Of a stretch of DNA of 64,000 bases, positions 24,223 through 33,101 are shown one piece after another. The translations under genes were made by a program, and so were the position numbers. The notes below the pieces were generated by a model. That model ran no database searches and was not told where the DNA came from. It saw only the letters and a program-made list of their open reading frames with translations. Source of the DNA: Streptomyces chartreusis (GTDB lineage: Bacteria; Actinomycetota; Actinomycetes; Streptomycetales; Streptomycetaceae); NCBI RefSeq assembly GCF_008704715.1, contig NZ_CP023689.1:6200001-6264000 (forward strand), given 5' to 3'. The stretch's first letter is position 1. The number at the start of each line of letters is the position of its first letter.

Positions 24223-25110
24223 CTACATCCGCTTCAGCACCGCCTGCTTGGCCATCGTGAACTCCTCCTCCGTCAGTACGCCGGTGCGATGGAGCTCGCC
24301 GAGTTCGCGCAGGCGGCGCAGGAGCGCGTCGTGGTCGTCCTCGGCGGAAGCGGACGCGGCCGGGGGAGCGGGGAGTTCCCTCCGCGCCTGAGGTACGTCC
24401 GCGGTGGCCCTGGCCGGATGCGGCAGGCGGGCCTGGACCGCCGCCGCGACCAGGGCCATCAGCGGGTCCTTCTTGAAGCCCCACAGCTCCACGGCGTTGG
24501 GGTCGTACTTGGGCGGGGCCTTGGTGGAGGCGTTCCTGACGGTGAAGCGGAGATGGCCGTTCTCCAGGCCCGCCGCCGGATGCCACTCCACGGCCGTGAT
24601 GTCGGCCAGCGCGAGGGAGCGGGTGCCGGCGGCGGCCTTGGCGTCCTCCGTCTTCCAGTTCCACTCCAGACGGACCCGCTCGCCGTCGAAGCTGGCGGTG
24701 GCGTCCCCGGCGGAGACGGACAGCGGGAGTGAGGGGCTCGGCACCAGATACGCGTCGACCGGGTCGGCCGGCACCTCGTCCAGCAGCAGGGCGTTGCGCA
24801 CCTCGTCCACGAAGTACTCCGCGACGCCGTAGCGGTCGGACTCCACGATGAGCTGGTACGGGTCGTTGGGCTCGGTCAGCCGGCCGCCGGTGGCGTGCAG
24901 CAGCGGGTCGGCGCCGTCGCGCAGGCGCAGCCGGAGCCGGCCGGCCTTCTTACCCTGCTCGAAGGAGACCCCCGCCAACGCCCCCAGCGGGAGCACCAGT
25001 TCACCCAGCGTCTTGCGGAACAGGCTGACGTTCTTGTCCCGTCCGGGAGTCAGCCGCAGTGCGTCGCCGTCGAAGACCCACGTGCCGTCCTTCTGGATGA
25101 TTTCCGCCAT
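24223..25110 (-). CDS. DUF4429 protein with C-terminal SHOCT domain
   Basis: A 295-residue cytoplasmic protein. Two related beta-rich repeats (about residues 1-115 and 130-230) each contain a pattern of the kind DALRLTP...LGELVLPLGALAGV and ERVRLEWNWK...SLALADITAVEW, as in DUF4429 proteins. A Pro/Ala linker leads to a SHOCT helix pair at the C-terminus (LLRRLRELGELHRTGVLTEE, then EFTMAKQAVLKRM), a short oligomerisation motif. The function is unknown. The ATG at 25110 is divergent from the hexosaminidase; a DasR-type box lies 34 bp upstream of this start. Confidence 0.75.
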   Translation of the reverse strand: MAEIIQKDGTWVFDGDALRLTPGRDKNVSLFRKTLGELVLPLGALAGVSFEQGKKAGRLRLRLRDGADPLLHATGGRLTEPNDPYQLIVESDRYGVAEYFVDEVRNALLLDEVPADPVDAYLVPSPSLPLSVSAGDATASFDGERVRLEWNWKTEDAKAAAGTRSLALADITAVEWHPAAGLENGHLRFTVRNASTKAPPKYDPNAVELWGFKKDPLMALVAAAVQARLPHPARATADVPQARRELPAPPAASASAEDDHDALLRRLRELGELHRTGVLTEEEFTMAKQAVLKRM

Positions 25111-25143
25111 GGGGTGGATTGTTCCACCAGACTCACGAGAGAG

Positions 25144-25155
25144 TGGTCCAGACCT
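25144..25155 (+). promoter_or_regulatory. DasR-responsive element (dre) at the hexosaminidase gene
   Basis: TGGTCCAGACCT matches the TGGTCYAGACCW consensus at all 12 positions. It lies 35 bases before the GTG start at 25191, where the GlcN-6-P-sensing repressor DasR would block transcription. Confidence 0.85.
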
Positions 25156-25190
25156 CTTGGAGCGCCATGGCTCAAGGAAGGGACACGTCT

Positions 25191-26789
25191 GTGAGAGATC
25201 GCCGCGTGAGACAGCACCACAGAACGCTCCGCCTTCTCGGTTCCCTGCTGCTGGTCGCGATGGGCGCCTCGGTGACAGGAGCAGCCCCCGCCCAGGCGGC
25301 ACCCCCCACCCCGCTGGACCTCGTGGTCCCCGCGCCCGCGTCGGTCACCCCGGGCGCGACCCCCTACCGGATCACCCGCGACACCCAGATCCGGGTCGAC
25401 GACTCCCGCGAGAGCCGCCGCGTCGGCGAGTACCTCGCGGGCATCCTCCGCCCCTCCACCGGCTACCGCCTCCCGGTCACCGACGGCGGCGCCGGAGGCA
25501 TTCAACTCCGTCTGTCCAAAGGCTCGTTCGGGGCCGAGGGCTACCGCCTCGACAGCGGCCGCAAGGGCGTCACCATCACCGCCGCGGCCCCCGCCGGGCT
25601 CTTCCACGGCGTCCAGACCCTGCGCCAGCTGCTCCCGGCGGCCGCCGAGAAGGACTCCGTGCAGCCCGGCCCCTGGCTGGTCGCGGGCGGCACGATCAAG
25701 GACACCCCGCGCTACGGCTGGCGCGGCGCCATGCTGGACGTCTCCCGGCACTTCTTCACCGTCGACCAGGTCAAGCGCTACATCGACCAGCTCGCCCTGT
25801 ACAAGATCAACAAGCTGCATCTGCACCTCAGCGACGACCAGGGCTGGCGCATCGCCATCGACTCCTGGCCGCGCCTGGCGGCCCACGGCGGCTCGACCCA
25901 GGTCGGCGGCGGCCCCGGCGGGTACTACACCAAGGCGGACTACAAGGAGATCGTCCGCTACGCGACCTCCCGCTACCTGGAGGTCGTCCCGGAGATCGAC
26001 ATGCCGGGCCACACCAACGCGGCGCTGGCCTCCTACGCCGAACTCAACTGCGACGGCGTCGCACCGCCGCTCTACACCGGCACCGAGGTCGGCTTCAGCT
26101 CGCTGTGCGTGAACAAGGAGATCACGTACGACTTCGTGGACGACGTGATCCGCGAGCTCGCCGCGCTCACCCCGGGCAGGTACCTGCACATCGGCGGCGA
26201 CGAGGCGCACTCCACCAGCCACGCGGACTATGTGAAGTTCATGGACCGCGTGCAGCCGCTCGTCGCCAAGTACGGCAAGACCGTGATCGGCTGGCACCAG
26301 CTGACCGGGGCGACCCCGGCCAAGGGCGCACTCGCGCAGTACTGGGGGCTGGACGACACCAGTGCGCAGGAGAAGGAGCAGGTCGCCAGGGCCGCACAGA
26401 ACGGCACCGGCGTCATTCTGTCTCCGGCCGACCGGATCTACCTCGACATGAAGTACACCGCCGACACACCCCTGGGCCTCGACTGGGCCGGTCTTGTCGA
26501 GGTGAAGCGGTCGTACGACTGGGACCCGGGCGACTATCTGCCGGGGGCGCCGGCTTCGGCGATCCGGGGTGTCGAGGCGCCACTGTGGTCGGAGACGCTC
26601 ACCAAGTCCGACGACATCGAGTACATGGCGTTCCCGAGGCTGCCGGGGGTGGCCGAGCTGGGGTGGTCACCGGCTGCCACGCACGACTGGGACGCCTACA
26701 AGGTGCGGCTCGCTGCGCAGGCTGAGCGGTGGGAGGCGTTGGGGATCGACTTCTACCGGTCGCCGCAGGTTCCCTGGCCCGCCGCGTAG
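25191..26789 (+). CDS. Secreted beta-N-acetylhexosaminidase, GH20
   Basis: A 532-residue exoenzyme releasing GlcNAc from chitobiose and related ends. The signal peptide HRTLRLLGSLLLVAMGASVT is cleaved after AQA. An N-terminal GH20b domain (about residues 45-160) carries VPAPASVTPGATPYRI; the barrel starts RYGWRGAMLDVSRHF. The catalytic Asp-Glu pair is in HIGGDEAHSTSH, and other barrel signatures are KLHLHLSDDQGWRI and PEIDMPGHT. The GTG at 25191 is preferred to the ATG at 25167, because GGAAGGG is 8 bases upstream and the ATG lies close to the operator. It is controlled by the DasR-type box. Confidence 0.93.
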   Translation: MRDRRVRQHHRTLRLLGSLLLVAMGASVTGAAPAQAAPPTPLDLVVPAPASVTPGATPYRITRDTQIRVDDSRESRRVGEYLAGILRPSTGYRLPVTDGGAGGIQLRLSKGSFGAEGYRLDSGRKGVTITAAAPAGLFHGVQTLRQLLPAAAEKDSVQPGPWLVAGGTIKDTPRYGWRGAMLDVSRHFFTVDQVKRYIDQLALYKINKLHLHLSDDQGWRIAIDSWPRLAAHGGSTQVGGGPGGYYTKADYKEIVRYATSRYLEVVPEIDMPGHTNAALASYAELNCDGVAPPLYTGTEVGFSSLCVNKEITYDFVDDVIRELAALTPGRYLHIGGDEAHSTSHADYVKFMDRVQPLVAKYGKTVIGWHQLTGATPAKGALAQYWGLDDTSAQEKEQVARAAQNGTGVILSPADRIYLDMKYTADTPLGLDWAGLVEVKRSYDWDPGDYLPGAPASAIRGVEAPLWSETLTKSDDIEYMAFPRLPGVAELGWSPAATHDWDAYKVRLAAQAERWEALGIDFYRSPQVPWPAA

Positions 26790-26814
26790 GGGTGGGTTTT
26801 CGGCTGCCGGTCGG

Positions 26815-26848
26815 TGGGGGCTGGTCGCGCGGTTCCCCGCGCCCCTGA
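26815..26848 (+). repeat. Streptomyces dispersed intergenic repeat, copy 3
   Basis: CTGGTCGCGCGGTTCCCCGC plus GCCCCT follows the hexosaminidase stop and precedes the shared terminator. Confidence 0.6.
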
Positions 26849-26874
26849 CGGGGCGCGACAGGCGCCGGACGTAG

Positions 26875-26913
26875 GACGGGCACCCCGGGGGACCGTACCC
26901 CGGGGTGCCCGTC
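26875..26913. terminator. Bidirectional terminator, hexosaminidase/desD
   Basis: A perfect 16-bp inverted repeat (GACGGGCACCCCGGGG) with a 7-base loop, followed by T-rich CTGTCTTT on the plus strand. It separates two converging genes. Confidence 0.9.
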
Positions 26914-26927
26914 TGTCTTTGCGGGGC

Positions 26928-28700
26928 CTACAGGCCCGCTATCGGGTTCTTCAGGGTGCCGACCAGCTGGAGGGCGCCCGCCGGGTCCGACAGGTCCACC
27001 ATCTGCTTGTTGTCGCGCAGCTGGAGGCGGTTGAGGCAGGACAGGGCAAACTCGGGGGCGAACATGTCGTACTGCTTGAACTTGTCGGCGAGTTCGGGCA
27101 CCGAGTGCTGGTAGTCCCGGGTGACCTCGGCGACCGTGCGCCAGAAGTCGTCCTCCTGAAGGATCCCCTCGGTCGCGAGGTTCGCGGCGAGGAAGCGGAA
27201 GAAGCAGTCGAAGACGTCCGTGAAGATCGACAGGAGCTTCTTGTCCTCCGGCACGTCCACGCGCAGCCGCTCGACCGTCGGCGGCAGCACCGCGTCCGGG
27301 TCCATGACGGCGATCTCCTCGGCGATGTCCTTGTAGATCGCCCGCTCCACGACGCCGTCCCTCAGGACGAGGATGACGTTCTCGCCGTGCGGCATGTACA
27401 CCAGGTCGTAGGCGTAGAAGCTGTGCAGCAGCGGGGTGAAGTACGCCTTCAGGTAGCGGCGCAGCCACTCCGTCGGCGTCAGACCCGACTGCTCGATCAG
27501 CGCGCCCGCGAAGGAGGCGCCCTCGTGGTCGACGTGGACGAGGGAGGCCATGGTGGCCAGTGACTCGCCCTCGCGCAGGGAGGACACCGGGCTCTCGCGC
27601 CACAGGGCCGCGAGCATCTTGCGGTACGGCGAGTAGCGGTCCGTCGCGGCCTCGTACTCCAGGTGCCGGTAGCCGACGGCGGCACGCTCGCGGATGATCG
27701 ACAGACCGGTGGCCCTGAGGACCGGGTCGTTGTCGATGAGCTGGGCCAGCCAGTCGTTGATCGCGGGCGTGGCCTCCATGTAGGCCGCCGAAAGACCGCG
27801 CATGAAGCCCATGTTGATGACGGACAGGGCCGTCTTCACATAGTGCTTCTCGGGGCTGGAGGTGTTGAAGAAGGTCCGGATGGACTGCTGGGCCAGGTAC
27901 TCGTCGTCGCCCTCGCCCAGGCAGACCAGGTAGCCGCGGGCGACCTCGGCGGCGAAGGTGACCGTGAGCTTGTTCCACCACTGCCAGGGGTGGACGGGGA
28001 TGAAGAGGTAGTCGGCCGGGTCGAGGTCCCGCTCGCGCAGGACGCCGTGGAAGCGCTCGACGGTCTCCGCGCCCAGCTCGTCGCGCACGAAGGTCTCGTA
28101 GTCGATGCCGACACCGGCCGTGAACGCGGCGCGCGAGCGGTGGGCCGCGAGCCACACCAGCCGGATCGGGCTCGCGGTCTCCGGGGCGTACGACAGGTAC
28201 TCGTGGATGCCGAAGCCGAGCCGTCCGTTGTTGGCGACGAAGCAGGGATGGCCCTCGGTCATGCCGGTCTCGATGGCCTGGAACCCGGACCCGGCCAGCT
28301 CGGCGACCGTGACCTCGGGCTTGGTGAGCTTGTAGCAGGTGCCGGAGAGGGTGGAGGAGATCTCCTCCAGGTAGACCGGCAGGACCTCGTCGCTCAGGCC
28401 GAGGGACTTCTGGAGCTCGATGAAGAAGTCCAGGGCGGCGAGCGGGAGTTCGGCCCCGTCCCGGTGCCGGGTGATCGAGTCGGCGTCGACCTGCCAGTGG
28501 TCGAGCGCGCGCAGCACCGCGGTGAAGGTGTACCGGGTCAGGCCGTCGTCGCTGCGGACGACGTACTCGCCGGCGCCGGCGGACTCCGGCGTGATGAGCC
28601 GCTCGTGCGCGAACTCGGCGAGTGCCTTGCGGATCAGGAGGCGGTTGGCCCGCGCCCAGCGGTGGGGGGACAGATGCGCTACGGCGTCGGACAGGGTCAT
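26928..28700 (-). CDS. desD: Desferrioxamine synthetase, NIS (IucA/IucC) family
   Basis: A 590-residue ATP-dependent NRPS-independent siderophore synthetase. It joins and cyclises N-hydroxy-N-succinyl-cadaverine units into desferrioxamine E, or B with an acetyl unit. Family motifs include the ATP-binding EGHPCFVANNGRLGFG, then FIPVHPWQWWNKL, a segment FFNTSSPEKHYVKTALSVIN, and a C-terminal FhuF-like part (LYMPHGENVILVLRDGVVER region). The length is standard. Its ATG overlaps the desC stop by 4 bases; it is last in the desABCD operon and ends at the strong terminator. Confidence 0.96.
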   Translation of the reverse strand: MTLSDAVAHLSPHRWARANRLLIRKALAEFAHERLITPESAGAGEYVVRSDDGLTRYTFTAVLRALDHWQVDADSITRHRDGAELPLAALDFFIELQKSLGLSDEVLPVYLEEISSTLSGTCYKLTKPEVTVAELAGSGFQAIETGMTEGHPCFVANNGRLGFGIHEYLSYAPETASPIRLVWLAAHRSRAAFTAGVGIDYETFVRDELGAETVERFHGVLRERDLDPADYLFIPVHPWQWWNKLTVTFAAEVARGYLVCLGEGDDEYLAQQSIRTFFNTSSPEKHYVKTALSVINMGFMRGLSAAYMEATPAINDWLAQLIDNDPVLRATGLSIIRERAAVGYRHLEYEAATDRYSPYRKMLAALWRESPVSSLREGESLATMASLVHVDHEGASFAGALIEQSGLTPTEWLRRYLKAYFTPLLHSFYAYDLVYMPHGENVILVLRDGVVERAIYKDIAEEIAVMDPDAVLPPTVERLRVDVPEDKKLLSIFTDVFDCFFRFLAANLATEGILQEDDFWRTVAEVTRDYQHSVPELADKFKQYDMFAPEFALSCLNRLQLRDNKQMVDLSDPAGALQLVGTLKNPIAGL

Positions 28701-29236
28701 ACGGCAACTCCTCGGGCGGCCAGGAAGTCCTCACGCGTGCAGAAGCTGAGCAGCGCGCGCTTCTCCGGCTTGTCGATCTCACGGACGGGCACAAAGCCGA
28801 CGGCCTCGTTCAGGGCGTGCACGGCCTTGTTGCCGACGTCGGGCTCCACCACGACCCGGCGGGTGCGCGGGTCGGCGAACAGTTCGTCCATGACGGCGGT
28901 GATGACCGCCTTGGTGAAGCCGTGGATCGGCCGGTCGGTCGGCGCGACCAGGAAGTGCATGCCGACGTCGCCGGGCTCGGGCTCGTACAGGCCGACCAGC
29001 TCCACGTACCGGGGGTCGTAGCTCTCCATCAGGAAGGCCGGTTCGCCGTCGTGCAGGCCGAGGAAGGCGTGGTGGTGCTCATGGGCAGCGATGCGCATGT
29101 ACTCGCGCTCGACGTCCTGGAGTTTCGCGTCCTGCATCATCCAGAAGGCGGCCTTGGGGTCGGTGACCCAGCGGTGCAGCAGCTCGGCGTCCTTGAGCGG
29201 GTCGAGTGCGCGGATGGTGAACGTGCCGATGCTCAT
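28697..29236 (-). CDS. desC: Acyl-CoA-dependent N-acyltransferase for desferrioxamine
   Basis: A 179-residue GNAT-fold enzyme of the IucB/RhbD type that succinylates or acetylates N-hydroxycadaverine made by DesB. Visible features are an N-terminal TIRALDPLKDAELLHRWVTD, the motif-A region MHFLVAPTDRPIHGFTKAV and a C-terminal VVEPDVGNKAVHALNEAVGF. Its start overlaps the desB stop (ATGA) and its stop overlaps desD, giving a fixed ratio within the operon. Confidence 0.93.
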   Translation of the reverse strand: MSIGTFTIRALDPLKDAELLHRWVTDPKAAFWMMQDAKLQDVEREYMRIAAHEHHHAFLGLHDGEPAFLMESYDPRYVELVGLYEPEPGDVGMHFLVAPTDRPIHGFTKAVITAVMDELFADPRTRRVVVEPDVGNKAVHALNEAVGFVPVREIDKPEKRALLSFCTREDFLAARGVAV

Positions 29237-30516
29237 ACCGAGAACTCCTGGAACGCGATCGTCTTCTCGACCGGGTAGTACTCGGTGCCGAGCAGCTCGC
29301 GGATGATGTACGCGTTCCGGTACGGGCCCATCCCGAGGTCCGGGCTGGTGATGCTGTGGGTGTGGACGCCGGCGTTCTGGAGGAAGACGCCGCGGCCGGT
29401 GACGTCGACGGCGTAGTTGCGGGCGACGTCGAAGTTGCCGTGGGAGTCGTAGACCAGGCGGTCGCGCACCGGCTTCAGGAACTCCGGCTCGGCGTACTTG
29501 TAGCCGGTGGCCAGGACCAGGCCCTGGGAGTGGAGCTCGAAGTCCTTCCCCTGCTCCTCCTGGCGGAAGGACAGCGTGTACGTGCCGTTCTCGTGCCGCG
29601 CGCCGCTCAGCGAGGAGTTGGTGAGCAGCCGCGTCGGGACCGGGCCGCCGAGGTTCTTCTGGTAGAGCAGGTCGAAGATCTCGTTGATCAGGTCGCCGTC
29701 GATGCCCTTGAACAGGCCCTTCTGCTCGGCGGTGAGCCGGTAGCGGGTCGCCTCGGGCAGCTCGCGGAAGTAGTCGACGTACTCCGGGGAGGTCATCTCC
29801 AGCGTGAGCTTGGTGTACTCCAGCGGGAAGAACCGCGGGGAGCGGGTGACCCAGTTCAGCCGGTAGCCGTGGACGTCGATCTCGCTGAGCAGGTCGTAGT
29901 AGATCTCGGCCGCGGACTGACCGGAGCCGACCAGCGTGATCGACTCCTTCTTCTGCAGCTCCGCCTTGTGCTGGAGATAGCGGGAGTTGTGCAGGAAGTC
30001 GCCGCCGAGCTCCCGGCAGGACTCGGGTATGTAGGGCGGGGTGCCCGTGCCGAGGACGAGGTGGCGGGCGCGGTAGACGTCACCGGCGGCGGTCCGCACC
30101 ACGTAGACCGCGTCCTCGTCCTGGTACGTCACCTCCGTCACCGTCGTGCCGAAGCGGATGCTGCTCAGCTTGCCGGCGGCCCAGCGGCAGTAGTCGTCGT
30201 ACTCGACCCGCAGCGGATAGAAGTTCTCGCGGATGTAGAACGAGTACAGCCGGCCCTTCTCCTTCAGGTAGTTCAGGAAGGAGTACGGCGAGGTCGGGTC
30301 GGCCAGGGTGACCAGGTCCGACATGAACGGGGTCTGGAGGTGGGCGCCGTCCAGGAACATGCCCGCGTGCCACTCGAAGTCGGGCTTCGACTCCAGGAAG
30401 ACACCGTCGAGCTCGTCGATCGGCTCGGTCAGGCAGGCGAGGCCGAGGTTGAACGGGCCGAGCCCGATCCCCACGAAGTCATGGGTCTTGGTCGGGTTTT
30501 CAGGACGCGCGGTCAA
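29233..30516 (-). CDS. desB: Cadaverine N-monooxygenase
   Basis: A 427-residue FAD- and NADPH-dependent N-hydroxylating monooxygenase related to lysine/ornithine hydroxylases. FAD-binding motif GIGLGPFNLGLACL (about residues 17-30), NADPH motif LVGSGQSAAEIYYDLL (about 190-205) and the C-terminal ATGYKYAEP stretch are clear. It hydroxylates cadaverine produced by DesA. Its ATG at 30516 lies 17 bases inside the 3' end of desA, an overlap longer than the others in the operon. Confidence 0.95.
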   Translation of the reverse strand: MTARPENPTKTHDFVGIGLGPFNLGLACLTEPIDELDGVFLESKPDFEWHAGMFLDGAHLQTPFMSDLVTLADPTSPYSFLNYLKEKGRLYSFYIRENFYPLRVEYDDYCRWAAGKLSSIRFGTTVTEVTYQDEDAVYVVRTAAGDVYRARHLVLGTGTPPYIPESCRELGGDFLHNSRYLQHKAELQKKESITLVGSGQSAAEIYYDLLSEIDVHGYRLNWVTRSPRFFPLEYTKLTLEMTSPEYVDYFRELPEATRYRLTAEQKGLFKGIDGDLINEIFDLLYQKNLGGPVPTRLLTNSSLSGARHENGTYTLSFRQEEQGKDFELHSQGLVLATGYKYAEPEFLKPVRDRLVYDSHGNFDVARNYAVDVTGRGVFLQNAGVHTHSITSPDLGMGPYRNAYIIRELLGTEYYPVEKTIAFQEFSV

Positions 30517-31942
30517 GGGACTCTCCCAGGTACTGCTCGGCGTGGCCGGCGATCAGGTCGAGAACGGCGGCGATGTCCTCGGCCGTCGTCTCGGGGTTGA
30601 GCAAGGTGAACTTCAGGTAGTGGCGGCCTTGGACCTTCGTGCCCGCGACCACCGCGTCGCCGGAGGCGAACAGGGCCTTGCGGGCGTACAGGTTGGCGCG
30701 GTCGATCTCGGCCGGGTCGGTGACGGCGGCCGGGATGTAGCGGAAGACGAGGGTGGAGAGCGTGGGCTCCACGACCACGTCGAAGCGCGGGTCGGCGGCC
30801 AGCAGCTGCCAGCCCTCGACGGCCAGGTCGCAGACCTCGTCGAAGAGCTGCCCGATGCCGTCGGCGCCCATCGTGCGCAGCGTCATCCACAGCTTGAGGG
30901 CGTCGAACCGGCGGGTGGTCTGGAGGGACTTGTCGACCTGGTTGGGGATGCGCTCCTGCACCATGCGCTTCGGGTTGAGGTATTCCGCGTGGTACGTGGC
31001 GTGGCGCAGCGTCGAGGCGTCGCGGACCAGTACGGCGGACGAACTCACGGGCTGGAAGAAGGACTTGTGGTAGTCGACGGTGACCGAGTCGGCGCGCTCG
31101 ATGCCGTCGATGCGGCCCCGGTACTTCACGGAGGCGAGCAGACCGCAGCCGTAGGCGGCGTCGACGTGCATCCAGGTGTCGAACTGCTCGCACAGCTCGG
31201 CGATCTCCGGCAGCGGGTCGATGGAGCCGAAGTCGGTGGTGCCGGCGGTGGCGACGACCGCCATGGGGACCAGGCCGTCCTTCCTGCAGCGCTCCAGCTC
31301 ATGGGCGAGCGCGACGGTCTGCATCCGCTTGTCGTGGCCGACGGGGATCGACACGACGGCGTCCTGGCTCAGGCCGAGCAGTTTCGCCGACTTCTTCACG
31401 CTGAAGTGGCTGACCTCGGAGGCGAAGATGCGCAGTTCGGCGAACGAGTCGGACTTGGCCTCCTCGCGCGCCAGCAGCAGCGCCTGGAGGTTGGACTGCG
31501 TGCCGCCGGAGGTGAACACACCGTCGGCGTTCTCGCCGAGCCCTATTCGGGCCGTCGTCCAGTCGATCAGCTTGCGCTCGATGAGGGTGCCGCCGGCCGA
31601 CTGGTCCCAGGTGTCCAGGGAGGAGTTGACGGCGGAGAGGATCGCCTCGCCGAGCACGGCCGGGATGACGACCGGGCAGTTGAGGTGGGCGAGATAGCGG
31701 GGGTGGTGGAAGTAGATCGCGTCCCGGAGGTAGACGTCCTCCAGCTCGTCGAGCACCGCGGCGGTGTCGAGCAGCGGCTTGTCGAGGTCGATCGCGTCGA
31801 TGGCCGGGGCGAGGGCGTCGACGGTGACACCGGTGAACGGACGGTCGGTGGCGGCGAGTTTGGCTGCCACCCGCTCTATACCTTCGGTCACGGAGCTGCG
31901 GTACCGCTCCGCGGTCGTGTCATTGAGCAGGTGCGAGCGCAT
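30500..31942 (-). CDS. desA: Lysine decarboxylase for desferrioxamine
   Basis: A 480-residue PLP enzyme of the aromatic/diaminobutyrate decarboxylase group that makes cadaverine from L-lysine. The PLP lysine is Lys293 in VDYHKSFFQP; the cofactor-nitrogen-binding aspartate is Asp261 in MHVDAAYGCG; FTSGGTQSNLQALL binds the phosphate. The ATG at 31942 follows GGAGGACCTCCCC. It is first of the operon, 82 bases downstream of a perfect iron-box palindrome, so iron-replete DmdR1/IdeR-type repressor should shut off the pathway. Confidence 0.96.
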   Translation of the reverse strand: MRSHLLNDTTAERYRSSVTEGIERVAAKLAATDRPFTGVTVDALAPAIDAIDLDKPLLDTAAVLDELEDVYLRDAIYFHHPRYLAHLNCPVVIPAVLGEAILSAVNSSLDTWDQSAGGTLIERKLIDWTTARIGLGENADGVFTSGGTQSNLQALLLAREEAKSDSFAELRIFASEVSHFSVKKSAKLLGLSQDAVVSIPVGHDKRMQTVALAHELERCRKDGLVPMAVVATAGTTDFGSIDPLPEIAELCEQFDTWMHVDAAYGCGLLASVKYRGRIDGIERADSVTVDYHKSFFQPVSSSAVLVRDASTLRHATYHAEYLNPKRMVQERIPNQVDKSLQTTRRFDALKLWMTLRTMGADGIGQLFDEVCDLAVEGWQLLAADPRFDVVVEPTLSTLVFRYIPAAVTDPAEIDRANLYARKALFASGDAVVAGTKVQGRHYLKFTLLNPETTAEDIAAVLDLIAGHAEQYLGESLDRAS

Positions 31943-32023
31943 GGGGAGGTCCTCCGGTGGGGACGGGCCGTGAGTGCGGGGTGCCGTGCGGGGGTGCCGT
32001 GCAGGGGGGTGGCTCGGCGTTTA

Positions 32024-32046
32024 ACTTAGGTTAGCCTAACCTAAGT
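32024..32046. promoter_or_regulatory. Iron box of the desABCD promoter
   Basis: A perfect palindrome with 11-bp arms (ACTTAGGTTAG and its complement) around one central C. It contains the 19-bp DtxR/DmdR iron-box consensus. It sits between the desF 3' end and the desA start. Confidence 0.95.
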
Positions 32047-32129
32047 TCCTTTGGATCAAGGCGGCATGGAGGGTGACTACGATCACTTACGCCGCGGTAG
32101 CCGCCCGATCGCCTTGCTTTCAGCGGCAG

Positions 32130-32984
32130 TTACGCCTGCTCGCGCAGCTGTTCCTCGCTGAGCCCCTGCCGCCAGTAGCCCACGAAGGTGACCCGGCGCC
32201 GGTCCACCCCGCGCTCCCCGACGAAGTGCCGGCGCAGCGCCTTCACGCACCCCGACTCGCCCGCGATCCAGACGTACGGGTGCTCGGCGGCCGGGAGCCC
32301 GGCGTCCCGGACGACGTCGAGGGCCATGGGGGACCCCTCGGCGGGTGCGCCCTCCTGGACGAGCCAGGTGATCTCGGCGTCGGCCGCGGTCGTGAGGTCC
32401 TGGATGTCCCCGGCGTCGTGGACCTCCAGCCACACCCGGGCGCGGGTGCCGGCGGGGAGCGTCTCGAGGATGGCGGAAACGGCGGGAACGGCGGTGTCGT
32501 CGCCCCAGATCACCACCAGGTCGGTGTCCTGCGGCGGCCGGAACCGGATCGCCCGGTTGTCGGCGACGGCGGGGCCGAGCAGCAGGACCCGGTCACCGGC
32601 GGCGGCCCGGGAGGCCCAGCGGGAGGCGGGGCCGGCCGGGGTGGCCGCGCCGGGCTCGATGCCGTGCAGGACGAAGTCGATGTCGATCTCGTCGGGGTTC
32701 CGGCGCAGCGCCCGCAGCGTGTACGACCGCATCACGGCCCGTACGTCGTCCGGCAGTTCACGCCACCCCTGCCACCATCCGTCACCGAGCTCGACCGGCA
32801 CCTGCGGCTCGGTCTGCCCCGGGTGCGGCAGGAACAGCGACAGGGACTGGTCGCAGCCGTCGGAGAAGAAGTGCCGCAGATCCTCCCCGGCGAAGCTGAC
32901 GCGCACCAGAGACGGCCCGAGCCGCCTCGTCCGCACGACCTGGAGAGAGAAGAAACGGAACGGGGCGGCCACGGCGGTGGTCAT
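32130..32984 (-). CDS. desF: Siderophore-interacting FAD/NAD(P)H ferric reductase
   Basis: A 284-residue ViuB/YqjH-type cytoplasmic flavoprotein thought to reduce and release iron from ferrioxamine. The FAD motif R-x-Y-T is in VMRSYTLRALRRN, the NAD(P)H-binding region is LVVIWGDDTAVPAVSAILET, and the C-terminal family signature is VWIAGESGCVKALRRHFVGE. The ATG at 32984 is chosen because AGGAG lies upstream. It is transcribed in the same direction as desE upstream (a 117-bp gap holding a dispersed repeat) and desA downstream, but desA has its own iron box. Confidence 0.9.
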   Translation of the reverse strand: MTTAVAAPFRFFSLQVVRTRRLGPSLVRVSFAGEDLRHFFSDGCDQSLSLFLPHPGQTEPQVPVELGDGWWQGWRELPDDVRAVMRSYTLRALRRNPDEIDIDFVLHGIEPGAATPAGPASRWASRAAAGDRVLLLGPAVADNRAIRFRPPQDTDLVVIWGDDTAVPAVSAILETLPAGTRARVWLEVHDAGDIQDLTTAADAEITWLVQEGAPAEGSPMALDVVRDAGLPAAEHPYVWIAGESGCVKALRRHFVGERGVDRRRVTFVGYWRQGLSEEQLREQA

Positions 32985-33029
32985 GGGGGGCAACTCCTGA
33001 ATCGACGTCAGGGAATCCGACCTGCTTTT

Positions 33030-33060
33030 TGGGGGCGCGGGGAACTGCGCGACCAGCCAC
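33030..33060 (-). repeat. Streptomyces dispersed intergenic repeat, copy 4
   Basis: GGGGGCGCGGGGAACTGCGC plus GACCAGCC is the inverted form of copies 1-3. It follows the desE stop and precedes the desF ribosome-binding site. Confidence 0.6.
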
Positions 33061-33101
33061 AACGGACCCGCAGTCGCCCCGTAACCCCAAGTGGCCCTTG
33101 T

